DNA from: Branchiostoma lanceolatum
Lineage: Eukaryota; Chordata; Leptocardii; Amphioxiformes; Branchiostomatidae
Length of the DNA stretch: 64,000 nt
Direction: 5' to 3'
Assembly (NCBI RefSeq): GCF_035083965.1
Contig: NC_089737.1
Coordinates: 16,159,529-16,223,528, forward strand
The notes under the pieces are model-generated. The model did not search any database and was not told the DNA's origin. It saw only the letters and a list, made by a program, of their open reading frames with translations. This document shows, piece by piece, positions 31,741-43,425 of this stretch (position 1 is its first letter; every line of letters starts with the position of its first letter). Both the position numbers and the translations under genes were made by a program.

Positions 31741-32500
31741 ATGGAATGCTCAACGACGGGAAAGTTTTCTTTATGATCATCATGAAGTCTACTGACTGGA
31801 AAAATACAATTTTCTGAGAGAGAGGAATATAATTGTATATGTTTGTGTGATCCCCATTGAGACTGCAGCCATGACTGCGGCTGGTTACAGGCTACGCATG
31901 GGGCATTTTTTGAGAGAAAAGTGGAACTGTGTTTGTACAATTGTGATGCTTGTGTGAGGCTTTGAAATAGATCCACTTGATCCACATTGTACACTGCATG
32001 GTAGAATTTATTTATGGTTGTGTGTTAGAATTTACAAGTCGGAGTTTAAGTTTATTAACATGTTTGTTAGAATTTGCAGGTCTCAGTTTATTAGTGTTTT
32101 GAGACGTTTGCTCAACGACGAAAGCAGGAGCTCTGACAACAGATTTAGTACCTCCAATGCAAGGAAGAGAATCTACATTTGTGTTATGTTTGTTTCAGGC
32201 TTCCAAATAAATTCACTTGAGTGGTTGTGTGAACTGATGTGTTTCCTACACTGCAAGATAACCAGATTGAGTGCTGTTTATCGACAATTGTTTGTGCCCT
32301 CCTGAACGACAGTGCACAACATCTATTTGTATAACTTAATTGGTCTATGTTTTCCTAAAAAGCACCCTGCTGAGTGTCCCTCTACACTGCCCCGGATACC
32401 AAACACAAATGTACAAGTCTCTCGGTGGCAGCAAGAAAAAGCAATAATTCTACGTCACTTAGGATTTTTCTTTTTACTTTCAAGTTCACACCCTAAGTCG
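31741..32500 (+). other. LRR2 3' region
   Basis: No gene is seen. 31900-32240 repeats the LRR 3' module (TTGTGATGCTTGTGTGAGGC, AATAAATTCACTTGA). Confidence 0.4.
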
Positions 32501-32519
32501 AGTCAAATGTGCCTAGCCG

Positions 32520-32928
32520 GGCAAAAAGCCCCTTCCGAGCCGCCACACAGTACAAAAGGTCATGGGGCTTCCTCTTTCCCTGGTGCCAGTCACGAGTTTG
32601 GGCCGTTAGTCTCCCGTCCAGTTTGAGAGTGAAGTTTTCACTAAAAGAAGGCCGCTTTTCTCCGCTCTAAGCAGTACCGAGTGTTGTATTATAAGTAACA
32701 TAGCCAGACCAACACCCCTCTACACCTGTGTAGTAGTTTAGGCCATCTGCATATTAAGTGGCTCAGGCATAAGAAGTAACTCCAAACGTATAGACTTCCT
32801 CTTTGGACACGGACGCTAAACACTGTGCACCCTCCATGTTACCCTTCTACCTTCCACATTAAAGATCTAGAAGCTCACTTCCAGGAGCATAACACCGAGG
32901 ACAACAGAGACCTGGCCAGACTGAACAG
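32520..32928 (+). promoter_or_regulatory. LRR3 promoter (copy J) with leader split by an insertion
   Basis: TACAAAAGG at 32551 and the CACGAGTTTGGGCCGTTAGT segment start a leader that reaches GCAGTACCGAG at 32681. About 212 foreign bases follow, then ACCGAGGACAACAGAGACC resumes at 32894 and ends CTGAACAG|GTGGGTACGG at 32928/32929. The ACCGAG duplication on both sides suggests a target-site duplication. The acceptor for LRR3 is at 33597. Confidence 0.6.
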
Positions 32929-33420
32929 GTGGGTACGGCTGAACATGCACCTTACAGCAAGAACGTCATGCCTCAGTCTTGATAGTGAGAACGAACGCTG
33001 TTGGCCATATGAGGACAATGTCTTATCTATGAACCAAAACAGTCATTTTGGAAGGACGAAGTTTGTTTTGTCCTGCCAACAGGCAATATGTGAGATAAAA
33101 GAATATAAGTTAGGAGCACGATAAACGCGCCATTGTGGTATAGTTTAACGCCCCAGTTCTGTGCCCCAGTCTGGATAATTCCTTAGGACTCAGACTTGGC
33201 ACTGTGCCTGGTTCCTACAAAGCTGAACCGAAGAGCAGCAACGGGAAACTGGAAACCCCAGCAGTGTCTGCCGGAAGCAACAGACCGTGAATATGGAAGA
33301 AGTATAGTTAAAGCATCGTGTCTGCGATTCCTTATACGACCGTGCAACAAACTAAATAACTCGGGTTATATAACGTTAGATGACCTTGAATTTTAACAGA
33401 TGGATCAGACATAGTTGGCT

Positions 33421-33520
33421 ACCTACCTACCTAGCTAGTCACCTTGACCTCCGGGTCGTTGGGGGTTAAGGTAGCAGTGAAGATGGAGCTCTGCCTCCAG
33501 GCTCGTCTGTTTGTAATAGT
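33421..33520. mobile_element. Small insertion with TAGTTGGCTA target duplication
   Basis: AGTTGGCTA occurs on both sides of about 100 bases that are absent at the same place in LRR2 (30083-30095). The insert contains TCACCTTGACCTCCGGGTCG. Confidence 0.6.
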
Positions 33521-33605
33521 TGGCTAACCAAATGAAAAAGCAGGATAAGCTATGTGATATATATACTATACGTCTGCGTCTACTTTCTACTGTACAGCCG
33601 ACAAA

Positions 33606-34775
33606 ATGTCCAACACGATCAAGAGGATGCTGGTTCTTCTGCTGATCATCTTGGGGGGAACAGGACCGACCGCAGCCTGCAGCAGCAGCTGTCCATGGTA
33701 CTGTGACTGCAGCAGACGAGGCCTCAGCAGCGTTCCTCAGGACCTGCCTACAGAAATCACTTACCTTCACTTGGGTCACAACAATATCACAACCATAAGC
33801 CAGTCCGACCTCTCCAGGTACAGCAGCCTGACCAACTTAGTTCTTCATTTCAACCAGATCTCTGTGATCAACAGCAAAGCGTTCTACAACTTAACCGGGT
33901 TAACTCCTGGCCTGTCTCTTTCAAATAACCAGTTAAGGAGTCTCCATGCTGACACGTTTGTGGGACTTGATAACACAAAGAGCCTTAGTCTGTCCAACAA
34001 CAACATCCACGGTATCGAGGCAGGAACCTTCAATACCACGCCGCAGGTTCAGTATCTTAACCTCAACAATAACCAGTTAACCAGAATCAGAGCTGACATG
34101 ATGGCGGGACTTGATAACCTACAGACCCTTAACTTGGGAAACAACAACATCCACAGTATAGAGGGAGGAACCTTCAGTACCATCCCCCAGCTCCAAACTC
34201 TTAGTCTTGGGTACAACAAAATCAGCACCATTGCATCTGGTACATTTGCAAATTTGCCAGTTCTCCAATACTTGTACCTATCTCACAACAACATCAACAC
34301 TTTCCCCATCGAGGCCTTGTCAAATCTGAATATTCCAGAATTGTCGAGGCTCAATTTATCCTACAACCAGATGGAGACTATTCCCCCATTGGCATATGAC
34401 ATTCTGGACTCTATCTCAACTTTGTACATTGACAACAACCCCTGGCAGTGTGACTGCAGGATGCTTCCATTTAAGCAGAAGATGACAGGTTATTCAGAGT
34501 TTGAAAAACAGATCCGATGTACCGGACCTGATCACCGTGTTGAAGGAAAAAGTTTGTTACTAGCTGTCTACCCTGAGGATCTGAACTGTGAAGAGCCGGC
34601 TTCATTTTCCCTGCCAGTGTTTCTCAGTGGCTTCCTGGGAGTGGTAGTCGGGATCCTCCTCGCCCTGGCCGTTTTCCTTATAATCTGGAGCAGAAACAGG
34701 AAGTTAAGAACCATTTCTACTCCTAAATCCGTGCCTGTCGCTTCCCCGGACGTACCAGGCAGTAACCGTGACTAG
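33606..34775 (+). CDS. LRR3: membrane LRR receptor with short tail
   Basis: A 389-residue type I membrane protein starting at the ATG eight bases after acceptor TACAG (33597). It has a signal peptide, LRRNT (CSSSCPWYCDC), nine LRRs and LRRCT from NPWQCDC (about 278). A hydrophobic segment (about 333-361) is followed by SRNRK and a 28-residue tail with no tyrosine. Compared with LRR1 it lacks the repeat-rich stalk. Relative to LRR2, the LRR number and several convex-face residues differ, while the LRRCT is well conserved. It is probably a receptor or co-receptor without its own tyrosine signalling motif. Confidence 0.88.
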   Translation: MSNTIKRMLVLLLIILGGTGPTAACSSSCPWYCDCSRRGLSSVPQDLPTEITYLHLGHNNITTISQSDLSRYSSLTNLVLHFNQISVINSKAFYNLTGLTPGLSLSNNQLRSLHADTFVGLDNTKSLSLSNNNIHGIEAGTFNTTPQVQYLNLNNNQLTRIRADMMAGLDNLQTLNLGNNNIHSIEGGTFSTIPQLQTLSLGYNKISTIASGTFANLPVLQYLYLSHNNINTFPIEALSNLNIPELSRLNLSYNQMETIPPLAYDILDSISTLYIDNNPWQCDCRMLPFKQKMTGYSEFEKQIRCTGPDHRVEGKSLLLAVYPEDLNCEEPASFSLPVFLSGFLGVVVGILLALAVFLIIWSRNRKLRTISTPKSVPVASPDVPGSNRD

Positions 34776-35640
34776 ACAGGAACTGACGTCACGAGAACAG
34801 GTGCAGAAGAGTCGGATGACGTCATCAATGGTATCAAGGATACTAAAAATAATAGAGATGATAATTACAATGATGATAATAAGAAGAAGGAGCAACTTGT
34901 ACTTGGAACTCTGCTTAAAATCATCATAATAATAACAATGGTATAATGATGAAAATAGATACAAAAGTTTGTGATATCTTAAGATTAAAACGTGAAAGAA
35001 CGGAATCGCCATCCCTGCCCAAACTTTAGTTTGCTGTTGTATTAACATGTTCCAGTGACTACATTGTAGGGCCAGCTCTTATAGTACAATAATACGAACA
35101 TTGAAGTGTGTTAGCTATTCGTTTGATTGCAGGGATGTTTGCTTTGTGACACTGACGTATATTCAGTCGTATCATCGCGTGGAATGGTGTATCTAGCGTT
35201 TCCTGTAACTGCAGTTCATTCACAGAGAAAATCCTCCGACCCCAAACACACGTCATATACTAGTAGTGTCACGTTATACTGGGGATCCCCTGACAGGGAA
35301 AATCCCTGACTGGTTGGAAACTTGAAGTTCCACTGGCACAATACGTGTAGGAAGATTCGACAACTAAGTTAACAATATCTAAATACAATTCAATCCCTAC
35401 CTGGATAAGATTCGGAGATTCCGGAAGTTTCGAGTGACACCCATGACTGTTCGTCAGCGTCACTTAAACCCCTGACGCCATGTTAAGGCTGAAAGTGCAT
35501 TAAAATGCAGGAAGAAAGGTCCACTAATAGCATACTATAACGTTTTCTCTCATTTGTCGTGCATCTCACTGATATTAGATATTAGGCAGAAAAGTCCCTT
35601 AGCTTTGATGTGTGTATTCTAAGCGAAAAATGTGAATCCC
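34776..35640 (+). other. Spacer between LRR3 and the NTPR2 promoter
   Basis: The LRR3 3' region contains an AT-rich ATAATAA/GATGATAAT stretch at 34845-34950. I see no gene. Confidence 0.35.
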
Positions 35641-35649
35641 CCTTCCCAG

Positions 35650-35835
35650 ACGCCCCCGCGCGATACAAAAGGTGAGGCCACACCTGGAGACTTCCGGGTT
35701 CGGCTGGTGCTGTCGCGAGCGTGAGTTTCACCTCCAGCCTTCTGGGTGAGTTTCTACACGAACAAGGCCTCTATTTGTCATCAATTGGTCCCAAAGACGA
35801 ACCATAACCACCCTAGACCTGACAAGACTGGACAG
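35650..35835 (+). promoter_or_regulatory. NTPR2 promoter copy K with leader exon
   Basis: CCCCTTCCCAGACGCCCCCG leads to a TACAAAAGG box at 35664 and GGAGACTTCC. The leader ends GGACAG|GTGAGTACG at 35835/35836. There is no ATG in the leader. The next exon starts after ACTCTAG at 37358, with an ATG three bases on. Confidence 0.65.
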
Positions 35836-35959
35836 GTGAGTACGACTGTTGTCGAGTTTGCGGGTTATCATACAGTGTCCAGCCATGAAAGACCATTGAT
35901 ACCTGGGAAGGTTGTACAGTGTGCCATGAAAGAACATTGATACCAAATGTTAGAGGGCA

Positions 35960-36165
35960 TGCATGGGGGGTCCCGACAACGCTCTACGCTAAATTCGGAG
36001 GGTCAGCTACGTAATACGCTAAATTCAGAAAGCCTCCCTACGCTCTACGCTAAATTCAGAAAAGCCTCCCTACGCTCTACGCTGGCCAAGTTATGGAGTG
36101 GTCGGCAACGCTCTACGTAAAATTAAAACGGCCGATTACGCTCTACGTAAAAGGGGCATGCAGGC
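35960..36165. repeat. TACGCTCTACGCTAAATT repeat cluster
   Basis: At least six imperfect copies of TACGCTCTACGC followed by TAAATTCAGA or TAAAATT occur in 200 bases. It lies in the first intron of NTPR2 and is not in the paralogous NTPR1 intron. Confidence 0.7.
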
Positions 36166-36373
36166 CCTCATGTTAAGCTTAAGGCAACGGTAGGACGAAA
36201 ACGACTTAAGAGTTCGAACAGATGTTCCCCTGCAAACAACATGTTGTTGCAGTCCCATGCTACCTTCTCTATCTGATACTAGTTCTTTCCTGCTTCTCAG
36301 TTAACGCCTCCTAACATATTCTCACACTGTGATACAATTCAACTTCCTCTTTTGCGAGTGGCAGGCGAAACTT

Positions 36374-36568
36374 GTGTCTACCAGACTAACTACGAGGGAG
36401 GATATTTACCAGGGAAGCCACCATAGCCCGATAAGGGTTTCATTTGCAAGCACAGTTGGACGGGGAAATGTTGACCTTTCAGTGGACCGACTTTTCTGGT
36501 CAATTAGTCCCCTTTTGCCGAATCCTACGATCCGTGCCCCCGTAGAAAGGCCTGGTAGAGGCTAGTTG
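36374..36568. mobile_element. Insertion in NTPR2 intron, TAGCCTCTACCAGG-type end
   Basis: The paralogous NTPR1 intron (17090-17115) is uninterrupted. Here about 190 bases are inserted between imperfect direct copies of TGGCAGGTGAAACT. The right end reads GGCCTGGTAGAGGCTAG, the terminus of the transposon at 14328. Confidence 0.6.
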
Positions 36569-37361
36569 GCAGGTGAAACTCACGTCTTCTGTTTATTTAC
36601 CGTTCCTCGGCGACGTGCTGGCGATGATGTCATCTGTACTGTTTGTCTTTCCCCTTGACTCGCTGTGAAAGAACATCCTTTGTGGGGGTTGTCCGTCCTG
36701 TCCGAAGCATTTGTTTGTCGTTTGAAAGCCAGAACGTTCTCGAGTTACAGCTGCCTGTATTCATCGGCAGTAACTGATCCGTAACTTTGCAGGGAAGGTC
36801 GTCACGCGGTGTTGAGTTTGTATCAGAGGCTCTGTGACCGTGTGTATGTAAGGCTAAAGACGTGTACATTTAGTACTGATCATATCTATGGTGAGTTTTC
36901 CACAAAATACAGTGAAACAGCACGTGAAAGATATGTATATGTAGCTCATAAAAATGCATTATATGGTTGATGATGCGATTCAACATACACATTTCTACGT
37001 AGTTTCGTGCTCAGAGTCTTTTCGTAAGTCCACAGACCCCGGCCATGCTATATGAACTTATTACCAAGAGGATTTCTAACAATGCCCATTACCGATGGAG
37101 AAATGCAGAATATCTTTTGCATCTTTAAATCCTATAACAGTTTTATATTGATTTATTGGTTAAAGTGTGGCATGTTTCCCCAGTGGCCTGTAGGCCTCAA
37201 CAAATTTGATTTATTTGGTTTATTAAATACATTACGTCATTGAGATTACTGCCAACTTTTACCTGTATAGATCTGTGCTGTCGTTTAGGTCAGTGAGTTG
37301 CCTATTGGTGTTGCTAGGGTCACAATAAACATTTACCGATTATGTTTTTGGACTCTAGAAC

Positions 37362-40300
37362 ATGGTCCTTCTGTACGACACTGGGGGCCCAAAGACGATC
37401 TCCATGAAGCAAGCTGAGACACTGGGAGAAACAGGCATGGAAAAGACAGAGACCGCGCTGTCCACGGTAGCGGAAGAACTTCGTGAGTTGGACCTGAACT
37501 TTAGAGACGGTTCTGACCTTGATGTTGTAGAGAAGGGATACGCAAGAAAGCTGATTCACGCCATCAGCACTGAGGATGGGGTGTTGAAGAATGAGGTGTT
37601 AAAAAGTCTTGGAGATTTGTACCTACGAAAAGCAAAGATGAAGAAACATAAGGTAGAGAACTTTAACAAGGCATGTGCGTTGTACGACGAACTCTTACAA
37701 TATGTTAGATATAAAGAAGAGAGAGAAGTTATGCAACATCGTATCAGATATGCAGAGAAATGTGCACAAATGGTATATAGTTCAAAATATGCAAAAGACG
37801 ACCTTGAAATGAATGTGGCAGAAATACTGCATGGAGTTGAAAAGAAGGCCAAGGTTAAAGGGAACGACGTGATGATCTTAATGGAAGGTTATACTGACGC
37901 CTTTGTGGAAGCAATCGTGGACAGAAATAAACGTCTAGAAATGGAATCTTTGAAGAGCCTTGGAGATCTGTACCTAGAGAAGGGAAGGGTTGGCAGGGAC
38001 GAGGCAGCATTCACCAAAGCAGCTGGCCTGTACCGAGCGGCGCTGGACCGCTGTGAAGATTCAGATGGCAGAGAAATACTGAAGCACCGCATCAAGTACG
38101 CAGAGAAGGTCAAGGGAAAAGTAAAGAAGGTAGGAGGGCAAACTTGAGATTTACATGTCTCCGTTCTGAAATGGAAATAATCTAGTATGGTTTGAAATGT
38201 TTGTGTTAGGTATCATGACCGTTGCTGCATTTGTGCGAAAAGAAATTAAGGTCTACTTTATATATAAATATATATACAGAATTAATGTTGGGAATCTATA
38301 ACCGAAAGCAGCTATCGTTCACTACAGTGTTAAATGTTGGGAGGTTAAAACGCCCTTTTGAATAGGAAGGCAACATTGCATAAGTAAACCCTAGCTTTCA
38401 ACCGCACTTTCGTCTTGCTGAAAAATCTACAGGAAACTGGACACCCTGGGATCGAGATCATTGCTGATGAAACCTGGGTCACGTGTCCTCAGACTGTAGG
38501 TCATACAACCCGTGAAACACAGGAGGACACCGACAGGTTTGTTACATAGTTACATAGGTAGTTACATAGATAGCATTTGGAAGTAATTCAGTACTTACTA
38601 CTTATAAAACAAGTTTAAAAATGTCTTGTTGATTATAGATTTGAAATATAGATTTGTTATAAGGGTGAAGTTATAAATATATTTCATTCTTCCCTTTATA
38701 CAGTACATACCAAGAACAGCTGCAGGAGGGCTGCAGGGCCCTGCAGACAGGGGACCTGGACACGGCAGAGGAACACTTTGCAGCCGCTCTTAAGGCCGTC
38801 CATGCAGAAGGTAAGGATATCTGATAACAAGACTATAGAGCATCAGGGTTAACGTACGCACGCTGACGTGTGAGAATAGCTTGGACCTTGTACATATCCA
38901 TGAGCTTTAGAAGTTTAACGATCAGTTCAATCAGAAAAGCTGCTACAATTTGTGACCTGTGATTTGTGACCGATGCTACATGTTCAAATACAGCACAACA
39001 CTTGGAAGAGACAGAGCCCCTGTGCAAGTTAAGCGATGTCTACCTGAAGAGAGGAATGCAGTCAAGAGACGGGGGAGATTTCACCAAGGCTGCAGCACTC
39101 AGTAATGCAGCACTGGTCAGAGCAAGAGAGGGAGATAGAAAAGGTGTCAAAGAAGCAATCCTGGAAATAACCCAATCATTTGTTAAACACGTGCTTAGCA
39201 TCAATGAAACTGCAAACATTGGGGATGTGGATATGGAGAAACACAAACGGATGTTGAAAGAAGACCGAGGCTACGTAGAACGAGAAATAAAAAAAATCGA
39301 ACAGCAGGTAGATCCCTACAGCCTTGATGATGACGACCCTATGTTGAGAGAAGTGGAGAAGAAGAGAGCGGAAGCAATCAAAGCATTGTGTGAGACAATT
39401 GTTGACCAGCGAAGGAAGTTCATAGCCGGCCTTGTAGATGAGTGTATGGAGGTAATGGGTCCCCCTCCCTGTAAGTACGCCATGATAGGCCTGGGTTCAC
39501 AAGCCACGGGGCTGGTAACTCCGTACTCTGATCTGGAATTCGCCATCTTGGTAGAAAAGGAAACAGACGATAATGTCGGCTATTTCCGCAATCTCACTCA
39601 CTACCTGCATCTCAAAGTCATCAACCTGGGAGAAACTATTCTTCCGGCCATGGCGATTAAGTCGCTCAACGATTTCTCTTCAGACGACCCACTGGACAGC
39701 TGGTTCTACGACTCTGTAACACCGCGTGGGTTTGCGTTCGACGGAGCCATGCCGCATGCCTGCAAGACTCCGCTGGGCAGGGGGGAAACTTGCGGACTTA
39801 TCCACACACCAACCGGGATGACCGAAGTCCTGACAGACGACCTAACATTCCATTTGAAGAAAGGCTACCATCTCGCTAGTGTACTGGGGAATGTTTGTTT
39901 GATCGCAGGAGAACAGGAATTGGTTAATGAGTATTCCGATTTGTGGACTGAGCTGCTGCAAGATACGAAGGGGGCACTTCATTCTCTCCAGGCAATCACT
40001 GCGCTGAGCGAAAATTCAGAAATGCTTACGGTCCCGACAATCACTCCCAGTTTAATGAATGTGAAGAGAGAAATCTACCGGTTTTCAACGCTTGCCGTGT
40101 CTTGTTGGGCCCTTTTATACAACATACAACCGACCACAATCTGGGAGACAATTCAGAAGATGCACAAGAACGGAATCATCAACTGTGAGAACGCGCATCA
40201 CCTGATGGTGCTGGTCAGCATCTCAGCAGAACTGAGGCTGCGGACATACATGAACAACCGTGGGCAGGTGGAGAACATGTCAGCCCTATCGTCAATGTCG

Positions 40301-43135
40301 ACAGACACAGATATTAAAGAGACATTGAAAAAGGTGTTTTACTTCTCCAACTCGAAACAGCTGATGAGATACTACAACACGGCCAGACCGTTACAGATAT
40401 TCACCTCACACCTTGCTATGAATGAGCCAATGGAAAATTTAATTCTATTTGACAATGGTTTAGAAGTACAAGCACAGGTATACAACGGTTTGTGTGATTA
40501 TAAGAAATTAAAGACATGCAGAGAACTAGCGCTACAAGAAGCGCGGCATGAATATGGAAAGGACACGGCACATCCAGACATTGCCACGTCACTTGACCGT
40601 TTGGGTGTCGCCTGGAGTAGGCTTGGTGACGACAGAAAGGCAATTACCTATTTTGATCAGTCTCTGCAGATGAGGTTGCCCATCTATGGTGAGAAAACTG
40701 CACATCCTGACATTGCCGAGTTATTCAACCACTTGGGTACCTCATGGATCAACCTCGGTGATTACAGTAAGGCCATTAGCTATTATGAGCAGTCACTGCA
40801 GATGTTCAGGAGTATCTATGGTGAGGACACTGAGCATCCTCTCATCGCCACGACACTTCACAACTTGGGTGCCGCCTGTGGTCACATTGGGGATCACAGA
40901 AAGGCCGTCAGCTATAGTGAGCAGTCACTACAGATGAAGCGGAGTATGTATGGTGAGGACTCTGCACACCCTGACATTGCTCGAACACTCTGCAACTTGG
41001 GTACCGCCTGCAGTGACATTGGGGATCACAGAAAAGCTCTCAGCTATAGTGAGCAGTCAATACATATGAGTAGGAGTATCTATGGCGAGAACACCGCACA
41101 TCCTGACATCGCCGGGTCACTCAGCAACATGGGTACCGCCTTCGATGACCTTGGCGAGTACAGGAAGGCCGTCAGCTATTATGAACAGTCATTACTGATG
41201 AGGCGGACTATCTATGGTGAGGACACCGCACATCCTGACATCGCCAAGTCAATTAAAAAATTGGGTGGCGCCTGGAGTGAACTTGGTGATCACAGAAAGG
41301 CCGTCAGCTATAGCGAGCAGTCACTAAAGATGTGGTTGAGCGTCTATGGAAAGGGCACCGCACATCCTGACATCGCCGACTCACTTAACAACTTGGGTGT
41401 CGCCTGGAGTTGCCTTGGTGATCACCGAAAGGCCGTCAGCTACCATGAACAGTCATTACTGATGAGGCGGACTATCTATGGTGAGGACACTGCACATCCT
41501 GTCATTGCCCAGTCACTTCATAACTTGGGTCACGCCTGGAGGAACCTTGGTGATCACAGAAAGGCCGTCAGCTATAGCGAGCAGTCACTAAAGATGTGGC
41601 TGAGCGTCTATGGAAAGGGCACCGCACATCCTGACATCGCCAAGACACTCGACATTTTGGGTGCCGCCTGTAGTAGCCTCGGTGATCACAGGAAGGCCAT
41701 CAGCTATCATGAACAATTACTGCAGATGAGGCGGAGTATTTATGGTAAGAACACTGCACATCCTGACATCGCCAAGACTCTTTCAAAGTTGGGTCACGCC
41801 TGGGGGAAGCTTGGTGATCACAGAAAGGCCGTCAGCTATCATGAACAGGAACTGCAGATGTACCGGAGAATACATGGTGAGAACACTGCACATCTAGACG
41901 TCGCCAACTCACTTAACAACTTAGGTGTCACCTGGAGTGACCTTGGTGATTACAGAAAGGCCATCAGCTATCATGAACAGTCTCTACAGATGAAACTACA
42001 AATGAGGCGGAGTATCCATGGTGAGACCACCGCACAACAGGACATCGCCTACTCACTTTACAACTTGGGTGTCGCCTGGAGTGGCCTTGGTGATCACAGA
42101 AAGGCCGTCAGCTATAGCGAGCAGTCACTGAAGATGTGGCTGAGCGTCTATAGTGAGGGCACCGCACATACTGACATAGCCGCGACACTTTACAATTTGG
42201 GTACCAACTGGTTGAAACTTGGTGAACACAAAAAGGCCATCAGCTATCATAAACAGGCACTACAGATGTACTGCAGTATCCACGGTGAGAACACCGCACA
42301 TCCTGACATTGCCGACTCACTCGACAACTTGGGTATCGCCTTGAGTATCGTTGGTGATCCAGGTAAGACCGTCAGCTATCTTGAACAGGCACTACAGATG
42401 AGGCGGGAAATCCATGGTGAGGACAACGCACATACTGACATCGCCAAGTCACTTCACAACTTGGGCATCTCCTGGAATGACATTGGCGATCACAGAAGGG
42501 CCGTCAGCTACCATGAACAGGCATTACAGATGAGGCGGGGAATCCATGGTGAGGACACCGCTCATCATGAAATCGCCGGGTCACTTCTCAACTTGGGTGG
42601 CGCCTGGAGCAACCTTGGTGACCACAGAAAGGCTACCAGCTATTTTAAAAAGTCACTACAGATGATGCGGAGTACCTATGGTGGGAACGCCCCACATTCT
42701 GACATTGATCAGCATCTAAACAACCTGGGTATTGCCTGCAGTAATGAGCTTGGTGATCATAGACGTGCTGTCAGCTATTTTGAGCAGTCTCTACAGATGG
42801 GGCGGAGTATCCATGGTGAGGGCACTCCACATTCTGTCACTGCAGTTTCACCCTACAACTTGGGTGTCGCCTGGGGGAAGCTTGGTGACCACAGAAAGGC
42901 CGTCAGCTATCATGAACAAGCACTACAGATGAGGCAGAGTATCCACGGTGAAAACACCGCACATCCTGACATCGTCGAGTCTCTTGCAAAATTGTGCCAC
43001 GCCTGGAGGAACCTTGGCGATGACGAACAGGCCGGGAACTATTTCAGACAATCCGTACATATGAACTTCAAGCTGATGATGAACAAGATTTCCCAAGGGA
43101 CGGTGGAAACACCAGAGGAATGTTGCGTCTGCTAA
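37362..43135 (+). CDS. NTPR2: nucleotidyltransferase-like domain plus 19 TPRs, CCVC end
   Basis: Exons 37362-38129, 38433-38536, 38704-38810 and 38994-43135 join in phases 0, 2 and 1 to give 1706 aa. The first ATG after the acceptor (37362) has a good context; the start conserved with NTPR1 is 37437 (1681 aa). Parts: two SLGDLYL helical units, a TPR-like unit encoded by the 107-base exon, the NTase-like core (G494-S495, D506, E508, in [10 protein letters not shown]), a helical linker with [20 protein letters not shown], then 19 TPRs of 44 residues to about 1680. The C-terminus EECCVC fits CaaX or Rab-type CXC prenylation, suggesting membrane attachment. The TPR part is of the kinesin-light-chain/nephrocystin-3 type that binds peptides. 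Catalytic activity and substrate are unproven. Confidence 0.88.
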
Positions 43136-43221
43136 TAACTTATGCAACATGTTGATGACCGTGGCACTCTAGTTTCTTCTGCTCGACAATCTTCCTGCTT
43201 ATTGTCAACACTTAGTTTTCG

Positions 43222-43425
43222 CAGTGTAACAGGGACTATCAATCATGCAGCAGTGATAGCACCACACTACATGCAGCAGTGATAGCACCACACCAACTGC
43301 TCAGCCTATGGATTCGCGACCTTTTAGCCCAGTGGTTAGAGTGCGTGAGGTTATGATCCGGATCCAGAGCTCGAACCCCGGGGCAGGCAGTTTATGTTAT
43401 TCCCTTTCGGTGTTTCAGCAGACAC
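43222..43425 (+). mobile_element. tRNA-derived SINE behind NTPR2
   Basis: TAGCCCAGTGGTTAGAGTGC (43326) fits an RNA polymerase III A-box and GAGCTCGAACCCCGG (43369) a B-box. The NTPR1 flank lacks this stretch. AGCAGTGATAGCACCACA is duplicated within it. The lack of a complete cloverleaf argues against a functional tRNA gene. Confidence 0.65.

Noticed and set aside
43315-43390. Functional tRNA gene
   Set aside because: A- and B-box are present but stems do not fold properly and the stretch lies in a SINE absent from the paralogous locus.
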